Source of the DNA: Bacteroidales bacterium
Lineage (GTDB): Bacteria > Bacteroidota > Bacteroidia > Bacteroidales > UBA932
Assembly (NCBI GenBank): GCA_017548505.1
Contig: JAFYZX010000090.1
Location: 1 to 48,893 of the forward strand
Reading direction: 5' to 3'
Length of the DNA stretch: 48,893 nucleotides
A program made the position numbers and the translations under genes. Numbering within the stretch: position 1 is the first letter of the stretch; every line of letters starts with the position of its first letter. The notes under the pieces were generated by a model, which did no database searches, was not told where the DNA came from, and was given only the letters and a program-made list of their open reading frames with translations. Of the stretch, positions 25,862 through 34,833 are shown piece by piece.

Positions 25862-27379
25862 TTAATAACCAGGATTCTGCTGATCTCTGATCTGAGGGTT
25901 GGCTGCAAGCTCGTCAACTGGAATAGGAGCTACCCAGCGATGGTCAGAAGCAGAAACTGCAAGATTAAGTGCAGGACCGTTGGAACCACCGGTGTGAATC
26001 AGAGCCTTGAGCTGAGGGTCTGGTCTTGCGGCCATTCCTTCTCCCCATCTCTTGAGGTCGAACCATCTGAAACCTTCTCCAATGAACTCCTTAGCCCTTT
26101 CTTCCTTGATGAAAACCTTAAGAGCGTCTCCTGTAAGGGAGAGGGAGGTGTGGGAAGGAACTCTCTTGGAAAGAAGTTTATCCAGATACTGGCAAGCAAC
26201 TGCGTCTGCACCGCCTTTCATGGCAAATGCCTCTGCAGCGATAAGATACTGCTCAGCGATACGGAAAGGTTTAATTCTTTGTACATGAGCTGTCTCAGAA
26301 CCAAGTGCAGAGTTTCCAGGGAACTTGTCCATAAGAGTCATTCCGGAGGCAGTTCCAATGGATACTGTAACTTTGAGGCCGGTCTTAAACCAGGTAGTGT
26401 ATCTGAGGTCATCTACATCATACATAGTACTTGCAACCCACTTGTTTACAATCCAGTCTGGCCTGTATTGACCATTGCTAGGAGTATATCCAAGGTAACC
26501 TGGGTCGTTAGAGCTAGGAACAGAGTTTGCACCAGCGTCAGCCCAAAGCTGAAGAATGCATTCCTTACCGGAGTCGTTCTTCCAGAGAGCGGTCATTTCT
26601 GCCTGATTTTCGCAAAGAGGATACTTTCCACCGTCAACCAAAGCGGTTGAAAGGGATATAGCCTCATCAAAATTGCCCATATACAGTGCGAGTCTTGCCT
26701 TAAAGGCGCGAACGACGTCAATGGTAAGTTCTTCTGAGCCAACTTCGCCAGCGATAGAGGAAAGATAGTTCTGAGCTTGGTTTGCCTCATTGAGTACCCA
26801 GTTGTAAGATTCAGCAACTGTGCTTCTTCCAGGATAGGTGGTGATGTCACCGGTAGGACGGTGAAGGTCAACCAGCATGATTCCGTACTTGTCTTTATTT
26901 GCAGCATTGTAAACAGGGGCATAGTACTCAAGAAGCTTGAGTCCAAAATATGCCTTTGTGAAGTGCGCTACACCAAGAACCTTGTTGAGGCGATTAAGCT
27001 CGTCTGAATCAAATCCACTCTTGTCCAGATTATCGATGGACTCGATAACATAGCATGCGTGATTAATGCCACTGTATGCTCCTCCCCAGATATCAACAAA
27101 CGGGTCGCCTGAATTCCAATCCCATCTGTACTCGGAACCCTCGCGGTTACCATAGTCAATGCTAGGATTGTAGAAGTCTGATGCAATTTCAGGAGTGTAA
27201 ATGAAAGAACCGGCTGTATAAGCCCTCATATAGATGTATTCGTAGTTCATCCATCCCTCAGCATCTTCTACTGTAGCAATGGAGTTATCTTTTGGAATAA
27301 CTCCCTGAGGCTGCTCATCCAAGTTGCAACTTGTTAAAAAGAGAGCCAAAACTGCAAGTGATAATATAATCTTTTTCAT
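25862..27379 (-). CDS. SusD/RagB family nutrient-binding lipoprotein
   Basis: SusD proteins are outer-surface lipoproteins that act as a lid on their SusC partner and help bind the nutrient. This one has 505 residues, a signal ending LFLTSC (C18), and the family opening NLDEQPQGVIPKDNS. TPR-like helices follow (ANQAQNYLSSIAGEVG, FKARLALYMGNFDEA), and the conserved C-terminal signature GEGFRWFDLKRWGEGM and VAPIPVDELAANPQI are present. It lies 13 bases after SusC, the standard pair arrangement. The ligand cannot be told from the sequence; both glycan- and peptide-specific (RagB) members exist, and the nearby peptidase gives some weight to peptides or glycopeptides. Confidence 0.94.
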   Translation of the reverse strand: MKKIILSLAVLALFLTSCNLDEQPQGVIPKDNSIATVEDAEGWMNYEYIYMRAYTAGSFIYTPEIASDFYNPSIDYGNREGSEYRWDWNSGDPFVDIWGGAYSGINHACYVIESIDNLDKSGFDSDELNRLNKVLGVAHFTKAYFGLKLLEYYAPVYNAANKDKYGIMLVDLHRPTGDITTYPGRSTVAESYNWVLNEANQAQNYLSSIAGEVGSEELTIDVVRAFKARLALYMGNFDEAISLSTALVDGGKYPLCENQAEMTALWKNDSGKECILQLWADAGANSVPSSNDPGYLGYTPSNGQYRPDWIVNKWVASTMYDVDDLRYTTWFKTGLKVTVSIGTASGMTLMDKFPGNSALGSETAHVQRIKPFRIAEQYLIAAEAFAMKGGADAVACQYLDKLLSKRVPSHTSLSLTGDALKVFIKEERAKEFIGEGFRWFDLKRWGEGMAARPDPQLKALIHTGGSNGPALNLAVSASDHRWVAPIPVDELAANPQIRDQQNPGY

Positions 27380-27392
27380 ATTCTCTGCGATT

Positions 27393-30300
27393 TTAGAAAG
27401 TTAACTCGACACCTGCTGCATACTGCTTAGTGTTAGGATAAACAGCGAGCTGAAGATTGATGTTCTGCTCAGGATCCCAACCGGAGTACTTGGTCCAGGT
27501 AAGGAGGTTACGACCTGTTACAAAGAATCTTACGCCTGTAAGTACACCACCGAGCTTGTTGATGGCATTCTTGCCCAAAGAGTAAGAAAGGGTAACACCC
27601 TTAAGTCTTACGAATGAAGCGTTCTCAACCAGACGTGAGTCGAAGCATTCGCCGTTAACAACATATGCCGGATTCGGATATTTTGCCTTCTGGCCTGGAG
27701 TCTGCCACATTTCTGTAAGGAGCTCGCTTGCAAGACGGTTGTCTGCAAAGTTGGAGTTGGTGTAGAAGTAGCGGTCGTTGTTGATCAGATATTTTCCGAA
27801 GATACCTGAGAACTGAGCCTGGAGAGCGAAATTCTTGTAGGTGAAATCGATCTGCAGACCGGCTGACCAAGGAGCGTATCTGGACTTGCCAAGGAGAACG
27901 CGGTTATCGTCTGAGTAAACATCAGTGATGTTGCCGTCCTTGTCGTACCACAGAGGGCGACCGTTTGCAGGGTCGATACCGGCACTCTTTACGTACCAGA
28001 GTTCACCTGCGGAGTGGCCTACGCAGTAGTTCAGACCGTAGTCAGGAAGCTCGAATGAGTCACGTCCGTCGAACAGCTTGGTGATCTTGTCCTTGTTGTA
28101 GGAAAGGTTAAGGCTGGTCTGCAGGAACATGTTCTCGTTGCGGATCCAGTCGTAGGTAAGAGTTGCCTCGATACCCTCGTTCTTCATGTTACCGATGTTA
28201 CCGTAACCGCCGGAGAAACCGGTTGAGTAAGACCACGGAATTTCAAGGAGCATGTCCTTAGTGTTCTTTCTGTAAACCTCAACCTTTGCCTCGAGTCTGT
28301 TGAAGAGTCTGAAGTCGAGAGCTATGTTCAAGCTCTCCAGAGTCTCCCAAGTCAGGTTCTCGTTACCGGAGTTGTTGATATAATATGTAGTTCCCAAATA
28401 ATTGGTTCCGGTTGCAACTGTTGCGTGAGACAGATAGTTGCTGATACCGGAGTTACCTACAGTACCGTAGTTGGCAGAGAGCTGCAGTTTGTTGATCCAG
28501 TCAACATCCTTCATGAAGTTTTCTGCCTTGATGTTCCACATTGCACCTGCGGACCAGAAGTTTGCATATCTGTTGTTTGCTCCGAAGAGGGAAGAACCGT
28601 CACGACGGAAAGAAGCGTCGATATAGTACTTGCCTGCAAAGTCGTAAGAAAGTCTTGAGAAGATGGAATTGTACTTGGACTGTGACCAGCTTTCTCCAAT
28701 ACTCCAAGCCCTTTCCGGATCTATATTGTCAAGAGTGCAAAGGCGGATATCTGGAATATTGCTACCGTATGCGCTGAAACCGGTTGTGTTGTTTATGATG
28801 GCCTCCTGACCAATCAGAGCGGTGATGTTGTGATTTTCACCTAACTGGAACTTGTACTCAGCTGTATTGGTAGATGTAAGACGATAGTATCTTGTGAAAC
28901 TCTGCTGTGCCAAAGATCCGTAAGGATTTCCGTCATTTCCATTGTGGTAAATGTAAATCCAGCCATTAGGATCCTTCAGATCTCTACGGGTATATCTGTA
29001 GTCGTAGCCTTCGAGACCCTGTGCAAATCTAACTGTCAGGCCTTTGAGAGGAGTGATTTCCTCATAGAGGTTGCCGTTGAATCTTACGGTATTGTTCTTA
29101 ACCTTAAGATACTTGAAACGGTAGTGAGGGTTCCAGGAACCGAAGTCATCCATATAAGGAGTCTCTTCTCCGTAGCCGATGAAGTTTCCTGAGCTGTCTG
29201 TGAGAATCTCGTAAGGAGTCCACCATGTAGGTGCCCACAGAGCAAAGTTTACAGGGTTGTTCCAGTTGTTACGGTTACCGGAAGAGAAGTCAGAGTTGTA
29301 AGGGTTCTCCCTTGACTGCTGATATCCAAGACCCATGCTGATACCGAACTTGAACCAGTCTGTAGGCTTGACGTTCATGTTGATACGTGCAGCATAACGG
29401 TTGTGGGCGGTCATAGGCTCAATACCTTCCATTCTGTTTGCAGTCATGGAAATGTAGTAGTCAACAACCTTGGTTCTACCGGAAACTGAAAGGTCTGCAC
29501 CCATAGTAGGGATGTTCTGGTTCAAAGCCCACTTCATCCAGTTGGTCCCGATCTTGTTTTCCAGTCTGAACTTCTTGTTTGCCTGGAAGTCAGGATCGGT
29601 CAGGAAGGATGGGTCAACCATTTCGTTCAGTCTGAACCACTCCTCGGAGTTCACACGCTTGATTGGGTTTCTTGCAAGGTTGGAGATACCGTAGTTAGCG
29701 GAAAGCTTTACTACTGGCTTCTCGGTTGTACCCTTCTTGGTAGTGATGTAAACAACTCCGTTGGCAGCACGTGAACCGTAGATTGCGGTTGAGGAAGCGT
29801 CCTTAAGAATGGTAACGCTCTCAATGTCGTTAGGGTTCAGAGTGTTGAAGATGTCGCTGAGAACTGGGGTTCCGTCCAGCACGAACAGAGGAGTCGTGGA
29901 TGCCTGGAGGGAGTTCACACCTCTGATTCTCATTGATACGGTAGCTGAAGGGTCTCCTGAAGAGGTATAAACCTGCAGACCGGCAACCTGTCCCTGAAGA
30001 GCATCGGCGGCATTGATAACCGGCTTGTCCTTGAGGGCCTTTGCCTTAACGGTCTGGGCAGAACCTACCACGGTGGAGATCTTTCTACCTGTACCGTAAC
30101 CAACTACGATCACGTCCTCAAGAGTGGTAGCATCCTCAGAAAGAGCTACGTTGATGACGGATCTGCCGTTAACAGGCACCTCCTGGGTGGTGTAGCCCTG
30201 ATAAGTGAAGACCAGTACGGCATCCCTTCTAACGTTGATGACATACTGTCCGTTCAAATCAGTAGCAGCACCGGTGGTGGCACCCTTAACCTGAACGCCC

Positions 30301-30425
30301 GCACCGATAAGCGTTTCGCCGGTGGCCGCGTCGGTAACGGTTCCTGTTACTTTTATTGTCTGTGCATAAGCAATTTGCCCAACACACAATAACAGTAACG
30401 CCAAAACAAATGTAATTCGTTTCAT
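27393..30425 (-). CDS. SusC/RagA family TonB-dependent outer membrane transporter
   Basis: This 1010-residue protein is the TonB-dependent barrel that, with SusD, imports oligomers into the periplasm. A signal peptide ends at AYAQ (21/22). A carboxypeptidase-regulatory-like domain spans about 24–96, then the TonB-box-like EDVIVVGYGT (103–112), then the plug (115–230) with DALQGQVAGLQV, SMRIRGVNSLQ and ILKDASSTAIYGSRAANG, and a 22-strand barrel ending GVELTF. It lacks the N-terminal STN domain used by receptors that signal to anti-sigma factors, and no ECF sigma, anti-sigma or SusR-type regulator lies nearby. Confidence 0.95.
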   Translation of the reverse strand: MKRITFVLALLLLCVGQIAYAQTIKVTGTVTDAATGETLIGAGVQVKGATTGAATDLNGQYVINVRRDAVLVFTYQGYTTQEVPVNGRSVINVALSEDATTLEDVIVVGYGTGRKISTVVGSAQTVKAKALKDKPVINAADALQGQVAGLQVYTSSGDPSATVSMRIRGVNSLQASTTPLFVLDGTPVLSDIFNTLNPNDIESVTILKDASSTAIYGSRAANGVVYITTKKGTTEKPVVKLSANYGISNLARNPIKRVNSEEWFRLNEMVDPSFLTDPDFQANKKFRLENKIGTNWMKWALNQNIPTMGADLSVSGRTKVVDYYISMTANRMEGIEPMTAHNRYAARINMNVKPTDWFKFGISMGLGYQQSRENPYNSDFSSGNRNNWNNPVNFALWAPTWWTPYEILTDSSGNFIGYGEETPYMDDFGSWNPHYRFKYLKVKNNTVRFNGNLYEEITPLKGLTVRFAQGLEGYDYRYTRRDLKDPNGWIYIYHNGNDGNPYGSLAQQSFTRYYRLTSTNTAEYKFQLGENHNITALIGQEAIINNTTGFSAYGSNIPDIRLCTLDNIDPERAWSIGESWSQSKYNSIFSRLSYDFAGKYYIDASFRRDGSSLFGANNRYANFWSAGAMWNIKAENFMKDVDWINKLQLSANYGTVGNSGISNYLSHATVATGTNYLGTTYYINNSGNENLTWETLESLNIALDFRLFNRLEAKVEVYRKNTKDMLLEIPWSYSTGFSGGYGNIGNMKNEGIEATLTYDWIRNENMFLQTSLNLSYNKDKITKLFDGRDSFELPDYGLNYCVGHSAGELWYVKSAGIDPANGRPLWYDKDGNITDVYSDDNRVLLGKSRYAPWSAGLQIDFTYKNFALQAQFSGIFGKYLINNDRYFYTNSNFADNRLASELLTEMWQTPGQKAKYPNPAYVVNGECFDSRLVENASFVRLKGVTLSYSLGKNAINKLGGVLTGVRFFVTGRNLLTWTKYSGWDPEQNINLQLAVYPNTKQYAAGVELTF

Positions 30426-30506
30426 TTGGTTGATTTTTAGTTAATTTTAAGTAGTGTTGTTTATTTGTTAATAATAAATTGGTTCGGTTGGCTTTAGTTT
30501 AGGGGT

Positions 30507-30538
30507 GCAAGATACTGAAATTTATCTCAATTGACAAA
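30507..30538 (-). promoter_or_regulatory. Candidate promoter of the SusC operon
   Basis: On the minus strand TTTG (30535–30538) precedes TATCTTGC (30507–30514) by 20 bases; the -7 is a shortened TAnnTTTGC. A leader of roughly 75 AT-rich bases would follow before the SusC ATG at 30425. The 222-base gap 30426–30647 holds only this and the murI promoter. Confidence 0.42.
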
Positions 30539-30599
30539 ACTTTTGAACAACTATTTTCAGTTGCTTTTATTTTTTAATGAAAAAATGCAACATTTATGT

Positions 30600-30607
30600 T
30601 ATATTTG
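30600..30607 (+). promoter_or_regulatory. -7 promoter element for murI
   Basis: TATATTTG is a perfect TAnnTTTG match, 40 bases before the murI ATG. The -33 region is AT-rich with only TTTA-like sequence. Confidence 0.5.
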
Positions 30608-30647
30608 TGGTGGATGCAGCCGCAAGGTTTGCTAAAACGCCTTATAT

Positions 30648-31508
30648 ATGATAGGTATATTTGATTCGGGAGCCGGAGGCCTTTCAGTTTGGAAGGAGCT
30701 CATAAAGATAATGCCCTCAGAGGATTACTTCTATATTTCAGATGCGGCATACTGTCCTTATGGCAGAAAAAGTAAGGAAATGATATTGAAAAGAGTCTCC
30801 GCGATATCCAGATTTCTTATTGAAAGGGGAGCTGAAATCATCGTGGTGGCCTGTAATACAGCAACAGCAGCGGCTATAGAAGGACTGAGGCAAACCTTTG
30901 ATATTCCGTTTGTTGGGATGGAACCGGCAGTCAAACCGGCCGCCACTTTGACCAAGACGGGAGTGATAGGGGTGCTGGCAACCCACGGAACATTGCAGGG
31001 AAGCCTCTATAAGGCTACTTCTGAAAAGTATGCCCGCCGTAAAGAGGTGAAAATCATAGAGGAAGTGGGGGACGGACTGGTTGAGCTCGTAGAGAATGGC
31101 GATACACAATCTCCTGAGGCAGAGGCTCTTGTAAAGAAATATCTTGATCCTATGATAGAGGCCGGTGCGGACTGCGTGGTCCTGGGATGCACTCACTATC
31201 CGTTCCTGGAACCTCTGATCAGGAAGGTGTCCTCTGACAAATTGATTGTTATCAATCCGGCACCTGCAGTGGCAAAGAGAGCCCGCCAACTCCTTGAAAA
31301 AGTGCGTAAAAATAGGGTTTCAGCTAGGGAAAACGCTAACTCTCTAACGGGTGGACAGAAAATTGTTATCGCCACAACAGGTTCAAAGACAGATACTTTG
31401 CAGTATCTTGCAGAGTCGGTGATCAGACAGGTTATTGCGGAGGGCTTACTAAATGAAAGTGAAATTGCACGTCTGGAAAATAAAATTTTTGTATCTTTGG
31501 GAATATAA
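30648..31508 (+). CDS. murI: Glutamate racemase
   Basis: MurI makes D-glutamate for peptidoglycan from L-glutamate without cofactor. The 286-residue protein shows GIFDSGAGGLSV at the start, the first catalytic cysteine in VVACNTATAA (C69), and the second in VLGCTHYPFL (C181). It acts in the cytoplasm ahead of MurD. In many Bacteroidetes murI directly follows the skp genes; here it is 12.6 kb downstream behind korAB–gdhA and the SusCD locus and has its own promoter. The C-terminus is slightly extended (about 225–286) with a lysine and asparagine-rich loop. Confidence 0.96.
   Translation: MIGIFDSGAGGLSVWKELIKIMPSEDYFYISDAAYCPYGRKSKEMILKRVSAISRFLIERGAEIIVVACNTATAAAIEGLRQTFDIPFVGMEPAVKPAATLTKTGVIGVLATHGTLQGSLYKATSEKYARRKEVKIIEEVGDGLVELVENGDTQSPEAEALVKKYLDPMIEAGADCVVLGCTHYPFLEPLIRKVSSDKLIVINPAPAVAKRARQLLEKVRKNRVSARENANSLTGGQKIVIATTGSKTDTLQYLAESVIRQVIAEGLLNESEIARLENKIFVSLGI
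31492..31499 (+). promoter_or_regulatory. -7 promoter element for the membrane pyrophosphatase
   Basis: TATCTTTG lies in the last codons of murI, 35 bases before the next ATG. No clear -33 element is seen. Confidence 0.4.
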
Positions 31509-31534
31509 TTTAAATCTTTTATAAAAGTTAGAGT

Positions 31535-33781
31535 ATGGATACAACCTCTTTACTGTTTTATCTGGTTCCTGCCGCATCTTTGGTGGCGCTTGGATTCGCG
31601 TTCCTGTTTTACCGTCAGATGCTTCGTCAGGACGAAGGCACCCCCAGAATGAGGGAGATTGCTTCTTATGTACGCCAGGGTGCTATGGCTTATCTTAAGC
31701 AGCAGTACAAGATAGTCATAATAGTGTTCGTGGTTCTTGCCGCGATTTTCGCTTTCCTGGCTTACGGGCTGGGAATCCAGAACGGATGGGTTCCGTTCGC
31801 CTTCCTTACCGGTGGTTTCTTCAGCGGCCTGGCAGGCTACATCGGAATGAGGACCGCCACATACGCTTCCGCCCGTACGGCAAACGCCGCCCGCAAGTCT
31901 CTCAACAGCGGCCTGAAGGTGGCTTTCCGCAGCGGTGCGGTTATGGGACTTACGGTTGTGGGCCTCGGACTCCTTGATATATCTATATGGTATATGGTGC
32001 TGGATTATTTCATCAATCCGGCAGATGCGGCCCAGAAACTCACGATCATCACCACTACGATGCTTACCTTCGGAATGGGTGCTTCCACCCAGGCTCTGTT
32101 CGCCAGGGTCGGTGGCGGTATCTACACCAAGGCCGCAGATGTGGGAGCGGATCTCGTTGGAAAGACCGAGGCCGGAATTCCTGAGGATGACCCGAGGAAT
32201 CCTGCAACCATTGCGGATAACGTTGGAGACAATGTAGGAGACGTTGCCGGTATGGGAGCGGACCTTTACGAGTCCTATTGCGGAAGCGTGCTTGCTACCG
32301 CCGCTCTTGGCGCATCCGCCTTTATAGGTTCCGGAGGAATGCAGCTCAAGGCAGTCTTCGCTCCTATGCTGATTGCCGCAGTCGGAGTTTTCCTCTCAGT
32401 GATAGGAATCTTCCTGGTAAGGACAAAGGAGAAGGCCAATATGGCGCAGCTTATGAAATCCCTCAACCTGGGAGTCAATTTCGCGTCGGTGCTGATAGCC
32501 GTTTTCTCCTTTATTATATTGTATGCTTTGGGACTTACCCACTGGCTGGGAATATCCTTCTCTGTCGTTACCGGACTTATAGCCGGTATCATCATAGGAA
32601 AGACCACGGAATACTACACTTCCCACTCTTTCCGTCCGACAAAGAGAATCGCTGAGAATGCGGAGACAGGGCCTGCTACAGTTATCATCTCCGGTGTGGG
32701 AACCGGTATGATTTCCACTGCCATTCCTGTTATCACGATTGGCGCGGCTATCATTCTGGCTTACCTTTGCGCCACGGAATTTACCGGAAGCTTGCTTTCC
32801 AAGGAGAATCTTTCCCTCGGACTTTACGGTATAGGAATTGCCGCCGTGGGTATGCTTTCAACTCTTGGAATTACTTTGGCTACAGATGCTTACGGCCCAA
32901 TTGCAGATAATGCCGGCGGAAACGCGCAGATGAGTGAACTAGATCCTGAGGTCAGAGACCGCACAGACATTCTGGATGCTCTTGGAAACACAACCGCCGC
33001 CACCGGCAAGGGATTCGCCATCGGAAGCGCCGCCCTTACCGCTTTGGCTCTGCTGGCCTCATACATAGAGGAAATCAAGATTGCCCTCCTCAGGGTTGCG
33101 GACACTTCCGGACTTGAGGCCGCTATCCGCAACCTCAACGTGCAGTCTCTAAGTATAGACAGCAAGGAGGCTCTCCACAATGCGGGGTTTGCAGACTTCA
33201 TGACCTGGTTCGATGTCAATCTCATGAACCCTAAGGTTCTGGTGGGAGTGTTTATCGGCGCTATGCTGGCTTTCCTGTTCTGTGGTCTCACTATGGGGTC
33301 CGTGGGAAGGGCCGCCAAGAAGATGGTGGAGGAAGTAAGGCGCCAGTTCAACTCGGACAAGGGAATCCTGGAAGGGACAAGCACTCCGGACTATGCACGT
33401 TGCGTAGAGATTTCCACCCGCAGCGCCCAAAAGGAGATGATAGGAAGTTCACTCCTTGCCATTGCCGCTCCTGTGGTAGTTGGAATAGTTCTCGGAGTTT
33501 CCGGAGTTCTGGGTCTTCTGATTGGAGGCTTGAGCAGCGGATTCGTTCTTGCCGTGTTTATGGCTAATTCCGGAGGAGCCTGGGACAATGCCAAGAAATA
33601 TGTAGAGGAAGGACACTTTGGAGGCAAGGGTTCATACGCGCACAAGGCTACCGTTGTCGGAGATACGGTTGGCGATCCGTTCAAGGACACCAGCGGCCCA
33701 TCGCTGAACATACTTATCAAGCTTATGAGCATGGTTTCCATCGTGATGGCGGGAGTTACCGTTGCGCTTAACATTCTTTAA
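31535..33781 (+). CDS. hppA: K+-dependent ion-pumping membrane pyrophosphatase
   Basis: This enzyme hydrolyses pyrophosphate in the cytoplasm and pumps Na+ and/or H+ across the inner membrane. The 748 residues form about 16 helices. The catalytic loops are present: DVGADLVGKTEAGIPEDDPR with ADNVGDNVGDVAGMGADLYES, TDAYGPIADNAGGNAQM, and GDTVGDPFKDTSGPSLNIL. The segment GNTTAATGKG carries Ala where K+-independent enzymes have Lys, marking the K+-dependent class. Bacteroides relatives in that class include Na+ and Na+/H+ pumps, so the ion is probably Na+ with or without H+. It recovers energy from biosynthetic pyrophosphate, useful in a fermenting anaerobe. Confidence 0.96.
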   Translation: MDTTSLLFYLVPAASLVALGFAFLFYRQMLRQDEGTPRMREIASYVRQGAMAYLKQQYKIVIIVFVVLAAIFAFLAYGLGIQNGWVPFAFLTGGFFSGLAGYIGMRTATYASARTANAARKSLNSGLKVAFRSGAVMGLTVVGLGLLDISIWYMVLDYFINPADAAQKLTIITTTMLTFGMGASTQALFARVGGGIYTKAADVGADLVGKTEAGIPEDDPRNPATIADNVGDNVGDVAGMGADLYESYCGSVLATAALGASAFIGSGGMQLKAVFAPMLIAAVGVFLSVIGIFLVRTKEKANMAQLMKSLNLGVNFASVLIAVFSFIILYALGLTHWLGISFSVVTGLIAGIIIGKTTEYYTSHSFRPTKRIAENAETGPATVIISGVGTGMISTAIPVITIGAAIILAYLCATEFTGSLLSKENLSLGLYGIGIAAVGMLSTLGITLATDAYGPIADNAGGNAQMSELDPEVRDRTDILDALGNTTAATGKGFAIGSAALTALALLASYIEEIKIALLRVADTSGLEAAIRNLNVQSLSIDSKEALHNAGFADFMTWFDVNLMNPKVLVGVFIGAMLAFLFCGLTMGSVGRAAKKMVEEVRRQFNSDKGILEGTSTPDYARCVEISTRSAQKEMIGSSLLAIAAPVVVGIVLGVSGVLGLLIGGLSSGFVLAVFMANSGGAWDNAKKYVEEGHFGGKGSYAHKATVVGDTVGDPFKDTSGPSLNILIKLMSMVSIVMAGVTVALNIL

Positions 33782-33799
33782 GACAGAGGACTGGAGCCG

Positions 33800-34828
33800 A
33801 TGATCAAACCTTTGAAGTTCAAGCCTGTAAGGATAGGCACAATATGGGGAGGCGAGGATTGGATTCTCTCTGCGATGGAGGGAAGGGAGACCGTATGCCT
33901 TACCGGCGAGGATACCTCTTTGGAATTGTCCGCTCTTGTTGCCAAATATGGAGAAAGACTCGTAGGTAAACGCGTGTGGAAAAAATTCGGAGGCCGTTTT
34001 CCTCTTCTTGTAAAGTACATCAACTCCAGAGACCAGCTTTCCGTACAGGTTCATCCGGGAGATGAGATGGCAGACCGCAAAGGCCTTCCAAACGGAAAGA
34101 CTGAGATGTGGTATGTGCTTGAGGCTGAGAAGGATTCCGAGCTTCTCCTGGGATTTTCCAAGAAGTTTTCAAAGAAGGAGTTTGCCCAGATAGTAAGTAA
34201 TTCCATTCAGGAAAAAGACGTCCTTAAGGGAGAGAAAACCCTTGAGGATGTCCTTAACCGCTTCTGTCCAAAACCGGGAGACTGGTATTTCATCCCTGCC
34301 GGTACTGTTCACAGCATCGGAGCCGGAACCCGAATCCTTGAAATCCAGCAGCCTTCTGATGTCACGTACAGGCTTTACGACTTCAACCGCGTGGACATAG
34401 AAGGGAAAAGGCGCCATCTGGACCTTGAGGATGCCCTTGATGCCATAGACTTTGAGGAAAAGCAGGAGAAATATGTTGAAGTCCAGCGCAATGTCTTTGA
34501 CAGCAAAGGAGGGGAAGTGCCGCTTGCAAGATGCCCTCATTTTACAAGTTCCTTCATAAACTTCGATTCATTTTGCCGTCCCGAGTGCGGTGTGGAAAAT
34601 TTCTTCCACCTGGACAATTCACGCTGGGAATCCTTTACAGTGATTGTCTGCACCGGGGGAAGCGGAACTCTCTTCTATAAAGAATTTGGCTCCGGCTGCA
34701 TTCGCCAGAGCCAAACCCTAAAGGATGGGGACCTGTTCCTTATTCCTGCTGAACTGGGTGCCGTGGACATCCGTTCAACCGGCGGCCTTCAGATAGTGGA
34801 GGCACACCTGGAACTGCCCCGCTCTTAA
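33800..34828 (+). CDS. manA: Mannose-6-phosphate isomerase, class I
   Basis: ManA interconverts fructose 6-phosphate and mannose 6-phosphate, feeding GDP-mannose and GDP-fucose synthesis or mannose use. In 342 residues the zinc-binding cupin motifs are clear: LSVQVHPGDEMA, KTEMWYVLEA, and FIPAGTVHSIGAGTRILEIQ followed by DVTYRLYDFNR. It starts 18 bases after the pyrophosphatase with GGAG close before the ATG, suggesting cotranscription. It is convergent with the TlpA-like gene, their stop codons being five bases apart, and no terminator is visible between them. Confidence 0.93.
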   Translation: MIKPLKFKPVRIGTIWGGEDWILSAMEGRETVCLTGEDTSLELSALVAKYGERLVGKRVWKKFGGRFPLLVKYINSRDQLSVQVHPGDEMADRKGLPNGKTEMWYVLEAEKDSELLLGFSKKFSKKEFAQIVSNSIQEKDVLKGEKTLEDVLNRFCPKPGDWYFIPAGTVHSIGAGTRILEIQQPSDVTYRLYDFNRVDIEGKRRHLDLEDALDAIDFEEKQEKYVEVQRNVFDSKGGEVPLARCPHFTSSFINFDSFCRPECGVENFFHLDNSRWESFTVIVCTGGSGTLFYKEFGSGCIRQSQTLKDGDLFLIPAELGAVDIRSTGGLQIVEAHLELPRS

Positions 34829-34833
34829 CCGTC

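Noticed and set aside
22674..30425. Polysaccharide utilisation locus aimed at a named glycan
   Set aside because: SusC and SusD are present but there is no glycoside hydrolase, lyase, sulfatase or SusR/HTCS regulator in the window, so a glycan target cannot be assigned.
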